Notes: generated by a model from the letters alone, not told the origin. A stretch of 7,678 nt of DNA from an archaeon (GCA_005240025.1 SBBK01000034.1:1-7678); one strand, 5' to 3'. Counted from the first letter of the stretch, positions 1 to 4,850 are shown. A program made the numbers and translations.

Positions 1-16
1 ATGTAATATATTACAT
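1..16. promoter_or_regulatory. Operator-like perfect palindrome, distal copy
   Basis: ATGTAATATATTACAT is a perfect 16-bp palindrome. It shares the half-sites ATGTAA and TTACAT with a second site at 35-50, and the two centres are 34 bp apart, roughly three helical turns. The pair lies upstream of a winged-helix regulator gene, so autoregulation is a natural inference. The site sits at the very edge of the window and could extend further left. An AT-only palindrome (24-33, ATATTAATAT) lies between the two sites. Confidence 0.5.
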
Positions 17-34
17 AGATTGCATATTAATATT

Positions 35-50
35 ATGTAATTATTTACAT
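35..50. promoter_or_regulatory. Operator-like palindrome, proximal copy
   Basis: ATGTAATTATTTACAT has perfect 6-bp arms (ATGTAA/TTACAT) around a 4-bp centre and matches the arms of the palindrome at 1-16. It ends about 12 bp upstream of the TATA-like stretch of the regulator gene. In archaea, sites upstream of the TATA/BRE can activate while sites overlapping it usually repress, so the sign of regulation cannot be told from position alone. Confidence 0.5.
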
Positions 51-62
51 ACTGGTGGGTAA

Positions 63-73
63 ATATTTAAATA
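63..73 (+). promoter_or_regulatory. TATA-like box for the winged-helix gene
   Basis: The AT-only run ATATTTAAATA is centred about 22-28 bp before the two candidate start codons (90 and 96). That is the usual archaeal TATA distance for a leaderless or nearly leaderless transcript. The surroundings are AT-rich, so the exact hexamer is uncertain. Confidence 0.45.
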
Positions 74-89
74 AATTAATAATGTTATC

Positions 90-467
90 ATGAACATGAG
101 TATAACAAACATAAAGAAAAGATCCGGAACTAGACTTTCTGCCAGGAAAGAAACCATATATAAAAAAATAGTAGAGGTAGGACCCCTGGCAAGTACGTTT
201 CCATGTTCAGGGTCTAAAATTTTAGATCACATGGTTACAATGAAAGACTTTGACTATTCTATTTCAGATATTTCTAAAATATCTGGTGTGGGTTTCAAAA
301 CAGCTCTAAATATTGTACATAAACTAGAAGACCAGGGAGTTTTAAAGAGAACAAGACAGATTGGAAATGCCATATTGTACAGATTGAATCCAAATTCAGC
401 TCAAGCAAAGTCAATAAGTAAACTGGCCTTTGAGATCGCAAAAAAGAGAATCAGAGAAAAGATCTAA
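90..467 (+). CDS. Winged helix-turn-helix transcriptional regulator
   Basis: This 125-residue basic protein is a predicted DNA-binding regulator. The N-terminus (residues 9-27) is rich in Lys and Arg. Residues about 56-84 (from SISDISKISGVGF to HKLEDQGVL) form a typical helix-turn-helix, with a recognition helix holding TALNIVHKLEDQG. Residues 84-100 (VLKRTRQ then AILYRLN) read as the beta wing, and a charged C-terminal helix follows at 103-125, possibly for dimerisation. The fold resembles MarR/TrmB-type winged helices, but I cannot name a family. The start may be the ATG at 90 or the in-frame ATG at 96; the TATA-like box does not decide between them. Two matching palindromes upstream suggest it binds its own promoter. 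It stands alone on the plus strand next to a decayed integrase, so it may be a mobile-element regulator. Confidence 0.75.
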   Translation: MNMSITNIKKRSGTRLSARKETIYKKIVEVGPLASTFPCSGSKILDHMVTMKDFDYSISDISKISGVGFKTALNIVHKLEDQGVLKRTRQIGNAILYRLNPNSAQAKSISKLAFEIAKKRIREKI

Positions 468-471
468 TCCG

Positions 472-494
472 TTTTGTTGACCAAAAGTTGTTTT
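472..494 (+). terminator. Possible terminator after the winged-helix gene
   Basis: Five bases after the stop codon there is a small inverted repeat, TTTTG-ttgac-CAAAA (472-486), followed by a T-rich run ending in TTTT (491-494). Archaeal termination relies mainly on T-runs, so this is plausible, but the stem is short and AT-rich. Confidence 0.3.
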
Positions 495-577
495 ACTGCA
501 ATTCTATCTCAACGCATCCTCAAATATTGGGTTGATATCTTCATTTTTTCAGTCAATAGAATAATGACATGATCCCC

Positions 578-771
578 CTAGAAGGTAATCCTCCCGTCAG
601 CCAGTCCTGCAACCTTCATCTTCTCAATAAATCGTATTAAATCTCTCCCTGTTCAGGTTTTACAAGTCTTTTTTTGCAGCTTGCCACCTTTGTGGCATAG
701 CTGTGTATGTCATCTATCTCCTCATACTGCACAAAGTGTCTTTTTTTCACCTTTGTCAAATGATCCATCAT
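578..771 (-). pseudogene. Frameshifted N-terminal remnant of a tyrosine recombinase (integrase)
   Basis: The minus strand from ATG 771 reads MMDHLTKVKKRHFVQYEEI, then DDIHSYATKVASCKKRLVKP, then hits a stop at 637-639. In the next frame (about 655 to 578) the text continues smoothly as GRDLIRFIEKMKVAGLADGR followed by ITF and a TAG stop. Joined across one frameshift, this looks like the helical N-terminal core-binding domain of archaeal tyrosine integrases: a helix with a Tyr, then a pattern like (D/E)LIxFIExMKxxGLxxGRI. The catalytic domain with its R...HxxR...Y residues is absent, so the gene is dead. It starts about 40 bp from the att-like repeat at 811-838, where an integrase would be expected. 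The assignment comes from pattern memory, not a search; another helical-domain protein is possible. Confidence 0.5.
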
Positions 772-810
772 GGTTTAAGGCAGAATCGGTCCTTTCTGGG
801 ATGAATACCA

Positions 811-838
811 CATCGAATCATGTAATGCCGGGGGTGGG
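811..838. repeat. att-like direct repeat, distal copy (tRNA-Met 3' end plus flank)
   Basis: This 28-bp stretch reads CATCGAATCATGTAA then TGCCGGGGGTGGG. The last 13 bp are identical to the 3' end of the tRNA-Met gene (2256-2268, plus-strand sense). The first 15 bp match the sequence just downstream of that tRNA (2241-2255) with one substitution and two single-base gaps. Both copies have the same orientation, 1.43 kb apart. This is the arrangement left when an element integrates into a tRNA 3' end. Confidence 0.55.
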
Positions 839-934
839 CTGGCATTATTCGCATTCACTGCCCTCAGTTTCTTGCTTTTGAAACCAGGCATTCCAATCAT
901 TACTATGATAACATCAAGATAAGTTTGTTGTTAG
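826..934. repeat. About 110-bp direct repeat, copy A
   Basis: This sequence is repeated at 1604-1721 in the same orientation. Over the 100 ungapped bases from TGCC to GATAAGTTT, I count about 82 identities; copy B then has a 9-base insertion before the shared GTTGTTAG. The right end of copy A includes the stop codon of the zinc-finger antitoxin gene (931-933). Its left 13 bp are also the tRNA-like core. Conserved short inverted repeats are GGGC/GCCC (836-839, 860-863) and GTTTC/GAAAC (867-871, 880-884). Confidence 0.8.
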
Positions 935-1182
935 TAGTGACTCAATGAATACACTTCAGCTTCCCTTTTGCTCTTGGGTTTAACAGACCCACTTTTCACT
1001 TTCTGTAGAAACTCATCAATTTTTTTCATTTCATCTGCTGAATACAAACGCTCTCCGCACTGCAGACATACTTCCGCTTTGACCTTTTTTATGATAACAA
1101 CTTTATCCTTTATTGATTCTGTTAGGTCAACACCCTTTCGTGTGGTTTTTCCTCCACAAATAGGACAAATCCCGAGATTCAT
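931..1182 (-). CDS. YgiT-type zinc-finger antitoxin (MqsA N-domain-like)
   Basis: This small protein (83 residues from the chosen start) is likely the antitoxin partner of the DUF4258 protein encoded just upstream. It has the YgiT/MqsA zinc-binding pattern: C6-P-I-C9-G-G near the N-terminus and C39-L-Q-C42-G-E later, followed by a helix (YSADEMKKIDEFLQ) and a basic tail. It lacks the C-terminal helix-turn-helix of full MqsA (about 130 residues), as is usual for short YgiT-type proteins. I chose ATG 1182 because it overlaps the toxin stop as ATGA and puts the first CxxC near the N-terminus. An upstream in-frame ATG at 1209 would add nine residues (MARLRKAKE). In related pairs the antitoxin binds and neutralises the toxin; whether this one binds DNA cannot be told. 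Confidence 0.8.
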   Translation of the reverse strand: MNLGICPICGGKTTRKGVDLTESIKDKVVIIKKVKAEVCLQCGERLYSADEMKKIDEFLQKVKSGSVKPKSKREAEVYSLSHY

Positions 1183-1493
1183 TTCCTTTGCCTTCCGTAA
1201 TCTGGCCATTTTTCCTTCGATGGTTTATACACGGTCACAATTATTAACATATTCGCATGTTCCGGCAACCCACAAACCACGTGCAATGGTTTCTTACCTT
1301 TTTCCCAGCATAAAAGTAAACATGCAGGAAATGGTCTAGCGTCAGGATATTCTTCTATTATCTCAAAATTTCTTATAGCCTCAAGAACATCAAGTGTGGT
1401 TAAATTATCATCTCTCATTGCGAGTCTAGCGTGTTCTGTGAACTTGATGTGGGTTCTAATTCGGCTCTGTATTCTTGCTTCATCTGTAGTCAA
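1179..1493 (-). CDS. DUF4258-family protein, predicted toxin of a type II TA pair
   Basis: This 104-residue protein has the DUF4258 layout: FTEHARLAMRDDNLTTLDV at residues 18-36 (His21, Arg23, Arg27), then an acidic IIEEYPDARP stretch (45-54), LLLCWEKGKKPLHVV (59-73), and a final beta strand IIVTVYKPSKEKW (84-96). DUF4258 genes are often paired with YgiT-type zinc-finger genes and are thought to be RNase-type toxins related to the MqsR/RelE fold; activity here is inferred. The toxin-first order matches mqsRA. The start codon is TTG at 1493. A stop codon (TGA) lies directly before it in frame, so translation cannot begin further upstream. The TATA box 26-27 bp upstream fits a leaderless transcript starting at this TTG. 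The stop overlaps the antitoxin start (ATGA), so the two are translationally coupled. Confidence 0.75.
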   Translation of the reverse strand: MTTDEARIQSRIRTHIKFTEHARLAMRDDNLTTLDVLEAIRNFEIIEEYPDARPFPACLLLCWEKGKKPLHVVCGLPEHANMLIIVTVYKPSKEKWPDYGRQRK

Positions 1494-1515
1494 TCAGTAG
1501 GTATCTCTTCAATTT

Positions 1516-1523
1516 GTATAAAA
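1516..1523 (-). promoter_or_regulatory. TATA box of the toxin-antitoxin operon
   Basis: On the minus strand TTTTATAC is centred 26-27 bp before the TTG at 1493. This is the canonical archaeal TATA-to-start distance and supports a leaderless mRNA beginning at that TTG. Confidence 0.55.
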
Positions 1524-1603
1524 TCAAATCGTTTCTATAAGTTACCAGTAATAACAAGCATGGATATATTTTTGACAATTATTGTATGAGACAATGTTGT
1601 AAG

Positions 1604-1721
1604 TGCCTGGGGTGGGCTCGCATTATTCGCACTCGCTGCCCTCAGTTTCATGTCTTTGAAACCAGGCATTCCAACTCCTATTACACTAGCATCGAGATAA
1701 GTTTTTTGATTTTGTTGTTAG
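1604..1721. repeat. About 110-bp direct repeat, copy B
   Basis: This is the second copy of the repeat at 826-934, lying upstream of the toxin-antitoxin promoter, so the pair is bracketed by repeats in direct orientation. In copy B the two ends of the inner 65 bp are perfectly complementary (TGCCTGG at 1604-1610, CCAGGCA at 1662-1668). Between them are GGGC/GCCC (1614-1617, 1638-1641) and TTTC/GAAA (1646-1649, 1658-1661). This could fold as a three-way junction on either strand. Its left flank (before 1604) does not resemble the left flank of copy A or of the tRNA. Confidence 0.8.
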
Positions 1722-1788
1722 AGACAAAAACATTCTTAGATGTTTATGAAGGACAAGTGGATTAGGGTTTGGTTATGAATCACTATGT

Positions 1789-1860
1789 TCAGTCCTTTGG
1801 TTTTGTTGCCTTGTACTTTACACAAATTCCTTTACATGGGCCTTTTGGATTATCTGACAT
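1789..1860 (-). pseudogene. 23-codon N-terminal stub of a small Cys-containing protein
   Basis: The minus strand reads ATG at 1860, then SDNPKGPCKGICVKYKATKP and KD, then TGA. The text, with its CKGIC motif, resembles the first residues of short zinc-ribbon-like hypothetical proteins common in ammonia-oxidising archaea, which normally continue with further CxxC pairs. Here it ends at a stop and no continuation is visible in any frame downstream. An AT-rich element (1894-1904, ATTAAATAATA on the minus strand) lies about 35-45 bp upstream. The family resemblance is from memory; a genuine 23-residue peptide is the alternative. Confidence 0.4.
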
Positions 1861-1963
1861 TTGTGACCTTCAGTGCTCATGATTAGCAATTAATATTATT
1901 TAATGACAGTGCTTTGATTACTAGTTTCGAAATTTGTTACCACAACAATTACAGGATTTAATC

Positions 1964-1971
1964 AAAAAAAA
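1964..1971 (-). terminator. T8 run downstream of the TBP fragment
   Basis: Eight consecutive T on the minus strand lie about 34 bp after the stop codon of the TBP fragment. Oligo-T runs are the main archaeal termination signal. It could also be the original terminator of the once-intact gene. Confidence 0.3.
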
Positions 1972-2004
1972 CAGATTATATTGATGATTACAAGACAAAT
2001 TATG

Positions 2005-2220
2005 TCAGTGTTTTTTTGACTGGTATGATATCAGCATCTTTTCTTCTAAAATGGAATGAAACGACCCGACAGCCTTGAAAATCTCTTCTTTTGTCTTATT
2101 CCCAGTGCATACAAGTTTGCCAGAGCCAAAAACAAGTATTGCTTTTGAGGTATCGCTCATCCTGTAAATCAAGGCAGGAAATTGTTCCGGCTCATACATG
2201 CTTCTGGGCAGGATTCGGGC
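2005..2220 (-). pseudogene. C-terminal fragment of a TATA-binding protein (TBP)
   Basis: About 71 codons (minus strand, from ARILPRS to SKKH) match the second half of the second TBP repeat: ILPRSMYEPEQFPALIYRM, then AILVFGSGKLVCTGNKTKEE, then AVGSFHSILEEK. SMYEPEQFP(A/G)LIYRM and FxSGKxVCTG are the hallmark DNA-binding saddle strands of archaeal TBP. A full archaeal TBP is about 180-190 residues, so roughly the first 115 are missing, including the whole first repeat. The open frame runs on into the tRNA sequence up to 2280, but residues before about 2220 are antisense tRNA and spacer, not TBP. The internal ATG at 2199 (MYEPEQF) could start a 64-residue peptide, but half a saddle should not bind a TATA box. 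The homology breaks 36 bp from the tRNA 3' end, so the missing part was probably lost in a rearrangement there. Confidence 0.8.
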
Positions 2221-2240
2221 ACATTTTGGGGTGGGCAGTG

Positions 2241-2268
2241 CATCGGAATAATGTATGCCGGGGGTGGG
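2241..2268. repeat. att-like direct repeat, tRNA-proximal copy
   Basis: CATCGGAATAATGTA followed by TGCCGGGGGTGGG. The last 13 bp are the discriminator base, acceptor-stem 3' strand and start of the T-stem of tRNA-Met (plus-strand sense). It pairs with 811-838. Just to its left, TGGGGTGGGCAGTGCAT (2227-2243) resembles the first bases of repeats A and B (TGGGGTGGGCTCGCAT in B), hinting at a third, truncated copy next to the tRNA. Confidence 0.5.
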
Positions 2269-2355
2269 TTTTGAACCCACGACCTCCAGATTATGAGTAA
2301 TGCCCTTTCGTAGGAGGAAAAGTCTGGCACTCTAACCAGGCTGAGCTACCCCGGC
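2256..2355 (-). tRNA. tRNA-Met(CAU), elongator type, with a 25-nt intron at 30/31
   Basis: The mature tRNA is 75 nt: acceptor GCCGGGG/CCCCGGC with A73, TA, D-arm GCTC...GAGT, anticodon stem-loop CCAGA-CTCATAA-TCTGG, variable AGGTC, and T-arm GTGGG-TTCAAAA-CCCAC. CCA is not encoded. The anticodon is CAU. The G1-C72 pair and lack of three G-C pairs in the anticodon stem argue against the initiator. tRNA-Ile2 (agmatidine-modified CAU) cannot be wholly excluded, but the GCCGGGG acceptor is usual for elongator Met. Exon 1 is 2355-2324, the intron 2323-2299, exon 2 2298-2256. The 3' end is duplicated at 826-838, so the gene has likely served as an integration site. Confidence 0.93.
2299..2323 (-). 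other. Noncanonical tRNA intron with bulge-helix-bulge motif
   Basis: The 25-nt insertion lies after tRNA position 30, inside the anticodon stem, rather than at the usual 37/38. Around it I can draw a complete hBHBh' motif: exon helix GAG/CTC, 4-bp central helix TGCC/GGCA, 3-nt bulges AGA and TTA, and intron helix CTTT/AAAG. Cleavage after the second base of each bulge removes exactly 25 nt and restores the anticodon stem CCAGA/TCTGG. Such noncanonical introns are cut by the heteromeric splicing endonuclease of Crenarchaeota and Thaumarchaeota. Confidence 0.88.
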
Positions 2356-2379
2356 ACAAAAAAACTAATTCCATGGCGC

Positions 2380-2387
2380 AATTAAAT
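2380..2387 (-). promoter_or_regulatory. TATA box of the tRNA-Met gene
   Basis: Minus-strand ATTTAATT is centred about 28 bp upstream of the first tRNA base, the expected archaeal distance. It lies in the 44-bp gap after the topoisomerase stop codon, so the tRNA has its own promoter. Confidence 0.55.
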
Positions 2388-2399
2388 GATTCTGCAAAC

Positions 2400-3965
2400 T
2401 CATTGCACAGCAATGTCTTTCCAGCTGACATCAGCTGTCTTTACCCAAAGGAACTTGCGCTGAAGCGATGATGTGTAGAGTTTTTCCCAGTCTGCTTTTA
2501 CCTCATCTGTCCAAGCCTTGAAGACCCGGGGGTCAATATAATTCCGAAGCGATGTCCCAAGGTTGTAGTCACGGGTCTTTTCCTGCAGGTCGATGGCAAG
2601 CTTGAGCTTTTCCTCGCGATCCCTGAGCCTTTCTTTTTGTTTTTCTATTTTTGGCACGGTCTCCTTTAGCTTTTTTAAAGTTTCACGCTTTTTCTCAAGG
2701 GCCTGCTCAAAGGTTTTCGGGATGGTTCGCTTGTGGTTGCACATGATGGCTGCCTGCAAGTTTGCCATTTTTGCGATGTAGAGTTTTTCGTTTTCCGACT
2801 TGGTTTTTACATCGAGCTTATCTTTTAGATAGTTCTTGACCTCAGTTGTGGCCAGATAAGTTCTGAAAACCTTGGCAGTCATCCCTTTTACTATCCCACT
2901 CAAAAACGCATTGACGTGCCTTGATGTTATCCCATCAAATATCTCGTCTTGCGGCTTTTTTGCAGAGACAAGCTTTTGGATGTTCTCATAAAGCAGCCTG
3001 TCGTTTCCCTGCGCAGGTATGGTTTCCTCCCACCTGATGCTGTCTTTTCCCAAAAAGTCAAAGTGGATTCCGCCATCGTCAAGCTTGACGTGCTCCTTTC
3101 TGAGGGTGGTCGCACCAACCGTGTCTGCCTCATCTGCGTCTTTTTCGTCTCCAACCCTCATCGAGGTCCTGTATATGAGATAACATGCCGTAGCTATCTT
3201 GGCAATTCTCGGGTCCTTGTTCCTCATTGCGGAAATTATCTTTTCTTCTACCTTTTTGATCTCTTTTCCAAGCTTGGCCGCCTTGTCGTATTTTGCCTTG
3301 TTGCGCTCCTGTTTTATGCCAGCCGTATCTGCAAACCACACATATTTGATGTTGCCAGTCAAAAAGTCTGTCCAGCGTGCAAGCCACATGGAGTCGTGCT
3401 CGTGCACTATCTGCTTCCACTGCCCCTGCGGAACTTTTGCTTCCTCGCCTAGATTTAACGTCACGTCTTTTTGCGTTATTTTTGGTTTCCATTTTCCGCG
3501 CATGGGATGAGCCCCCCTGCCGATAAATATCCCGGGCGGCTCTGCCAGATAGTTGGCTACCTCGACTTCCTTTCCATCGAGTATCGCCCTCCCATAGGCC
3601 GACTTCATTTTTTCGCGAAACTCCTTGCGTTTTTGCGCAACCGATTTTTTCTCCTCCTTTGTCATCAAAATCTTTGAGTCCTTTTCTCTGTCTACCAGCT
3701 TGTTTGCGTCAGAAAAATCAATCTCAGAGATCTCCAAACCATTGAATCTGCCATTAAACGTGGCTGCAAAATCGGAAACAAAGTTCTTCTGAAATACTGC
3801 ATCCCTGACATATGGTGTGTCTTTTTTCTTTGCCCACTGGTAAACCATCTCTTCCTGCAGGAGATCAAGCTTGACTGGCTGGCCCCTTATCTTGAGAGAT
3901 ATGCCCTTTGACTCGTAATCGGGTGGAAAGATTATGCCATTATGTTCAAGAGTTTTCCATTTCAT
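2400..3965 (-). CDS. DNA topoisomerase IB, eukaryotic type
   Basis: This 521-residue enzyme relaxes positive and negative supercoils by single-strand cleavage through a 3'-phosphotyrosine link, without ATP. All five catalytic residues of the eukaryotic family are present: R270 in TSMRVGDEKD, K307 in FLGKDSIRW, R368 in AKVFRTY, H411 in MCNHKRTIPK, and the nucleophile Y476 in LRNYIDPRV. Residues 1-215 are the N-terminal core (GIIFPPDYE, IFIGRG-HPMRGKWK), 216-420 the catalytic core, 420-465 a Lys/Glu-rich coiled-coil linker, and 470-521 the C-terminal domain, ending in QRKFLWV much like human Top1. The long charged N-terminal tail of human Top1 (765 residues) is absent, as in thaumarchaeal homologues. 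The gene starts 57 bp after the dehydrogenase stop, with a TATA-like run in between, and is followed by tRNA-Met. It appears intact. Confidence 0.96.
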   Translation of the reverse strand: MKWKTLEHNGIIFPPDYESKGISLKIRGQPVKLDLLQEEMVYQWAKKKDTPYVRDAVFQKNFVSDFAATFNGRFNGLEISEIDFSDANKLVDREKDSKILMTKEEKKSVAQKRKEFREKMKSAYGRAILDGKEVEVANYLAEPPGIFIGRGAHPMRGKWKPKITQKDVTLNLGEEAKVPQGQWKQIVHEHDSMWLARWTDFLTGNIKYVWFADTAGIKQERNKAKYDKAAKLGKEIKKVEEKIISAMRNKDPRIAKIATACYLIYRTSMRVGDEKDADEADTVGATTLRKEHVKLDDGGIHFDFLGKDSIRWEETIPAQGNDRLLYENIQKLVSAKKPQDEIFDGITSRHVNAFLSGIVKGMTAKVFRTYLATTEVKNYLKDKLDVKTKSENEKLYIAKMANLQAAIMCNHKRTIPKTFEQALEKKRETLKKLKETVPKIEKQKERLRDREEKLKLAIDLQEKTRDYNLGTSLRNYIDPRVFKAWTDEVKADWEKLYTSSLQRKFLWVKTADVSWKDIAVQ

Positions 3966-4007
3966 GGTAACATCGCGTAGACTTTGACAAAAACTCGAAT
4001 TTCTGAC

Positions 4008-4019
4008 TATATCAATTAA
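4008..4019 (-). promoter_or_regulatory. TATA-like element before the topoisomerase gene
   Basis: Minus-strand TTAATTGATATA lies in the 57-bp gap between the dehydrogenase stop and the topoisomerase ATG, about 48 bp from the latter. It would give a leader of about 20 nt. Other AT-rich positions are possible and no clear Shine-Dalgarno sequence is visible. Confidence 0.35.
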
Positions 4020-4022
4020 GCG

Positions 4023-4850
4023 CTAAAAAAGCTCTTTTTTCAAGTAGTTCTCAAACTCGATGTCGGTTTTCATCTTTTTTGCCTCCAAAAACATCGCAGC
4101 ATCATTTCCCACGGGATATCGTGGAAGGGGATTCTTCTCCTTTACTGCCTTGAGGATAACCGCTGCAACCTCCTTTGGATGTGTGCCCATCTCGGCCATC
4201 ATCTTGACTCCCGCCACTACCTTTTTTGTAATGTCGCCATATGGAGAATCCGCCTTGGGGTTTTCTGGCATTTTCATGGAATTAAAAAAATTGGTCTTGA
4301 TCACGCCTGGCTCTATTATTATGGTGTTCACCCCAAACGGCGACAGCTCGTACCTAAGACACTCGCTGAGCCCCTCGAGTGCAAATTTTGAGCTAATATA
4401 TGCAGGCGAGCCTGGAAATCCGATCCTTCCTGCAACCGAACTTACGTTCACAATTGTGCCTGATTTCTGCGCCCTCATGACTGGCGCAACCTCTTGGATG
4501 AGTCTGACTATTGCAAAAAAATTCGTCTCAAACTGGGCCTTTAACTCATCAATGGACAGGTCTTCCAGGCATCCAAATATTCCATAACCTGCATTGTTTA
4601 CCAAAACATCGATTCTCTTTTTTTCTGCTCTGATCTGCAAAATCGCATTACTTACAGACCTGGGGTTGTCTACATCAAGCTCAATTACGGAAATGGGGAG
4701 GTTTTCTTTTTTTGCCTTTTCCAGGAGTGGCTTTGATTTTTTTGTATCCCGCATAGATGCGTATGTAAAGAATCCGTCCCTAGCTAAAGCCAGCGCAGTC
4801 TCAAATCCAATACCGCTTGAGCTTCCCGTCACCAGCGCAACCTTTTGCAT
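4023..4850 (-). CDS. Short-chain dehydrogenase/reductase (classical SDR)
   Basis: This is a 275-residue NAD(P)-dependent oxidoreductase with an intact classical SDR signature: TGSSSGIG (8-15, cofactor loop), LDV (58-60), NNAG (85-88), N110, catalytic S138, Y151 and K155 (YISSK), and PG (181-182) after the active site. Arg34 in SMRD after the second beta strand is a feature of NADP(H)-preferring members, so NADPH is more likely. The substrate cannot be read from sequence. The start is ATG 4850, giving MQKVALVTGSSSGIG. An in-frame TTG at 4859 would add three residues, but the TATA box sits 25 bp before 4850. It follows the helicase stop by 30 bp on the same strand. No functional link to its DNA-acting neighbours is evident. 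Confidence 0.93.
   Translation of the reverse strand: MQKVALVTGSSSGIGFETALALARDGFFTYASMRDTKKSKPLLEKAKKENLPISVIELDVDNPRSVSNAILQIRAEKKRIDVLVNNAGYGIFGCLEDLSIDELKAQFETNFFAIVRLIQEVAPVMRAQKSGTIVNVSSVAGRIGFPGSPAYISSKFALEGLSECLRYELSPFGVNTIIIEPGVIKTNFFNSMKMPENPKADSPYGDITKKVVAGVKMMAEMGTHPKEVAAVILKAVKEKNPLPRYPVGNDAAMFLEAKKMKTDIEFENYLKKELF

Larger units (their letters stand above)
1494..2004. other. 510-bp stretch without an intact gene
   Basis: Between the toxin start and the TBP fragment there is no intact gene. The stretch holds the TA promoter (1516-1523), repeat copy B (1604-1721), a 23-codon gene stub (1789-1860), and AT-rich sequence with an A8 run (1964-1971). The rest, mainly 1722-1788 and 1861-1963, shows nothing I can support. 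Small minus-strand open frames here are short and have no recognisable content. Confidence 0.6.

Noticed and set aside
682..697. Perfect hairpin TGCCAC-CTTT-GTGGCA as a terminator or small RNA
   Set aside because: It lies within the integrase-like coding remnant, has no following T-run in either direction that fits termination, and a 6-bp stem is expected by chance.
681..881. Plus-strand 66-codon open frame
   Set aside because: Low-complexity, Ser/His/Pro-rich translation without recognisable features; it lies opposite the integrase remnant and runs through repeat A.
1573..1600. Inverted AT-rich motif ACAATTATTGT near repeat B as an operator
   Set aside because: It is short, AT-only in its core and not repeated at the toxin-antitoxin promoter or elsewhere in the window.
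826..1721. Repeats A and B as a CRISPR array
   Set aside because: There are only two copies, about 110 bp long and 670 bp apart with genes between them; no short regular repeats or spacers.
2221..2280. N-terminal 20 residues of the open frame that includes the TBP fragment
   Set aside because: They are encoded by the tRNA 3' end and its spacer; no TBP similarity precedes about position 2220.
2256..2355. Reading the tRNA as tRNA-Lys with anticodon TTT (CTTTT directly after the anticodon stem)
   Set aside because: It would need an intron at 36/37 with no bulge-helix-bulge motif, whereas the Met(CAU) reading gives a complete motif and a perfect anticodon stem-loop.
2949..3452. Plus-strand 167-codon open frame opposite topoisomerase IB
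   Set aside because: It is antisense to the catalytic core of an intact topoisomerase and has no recognisable content.
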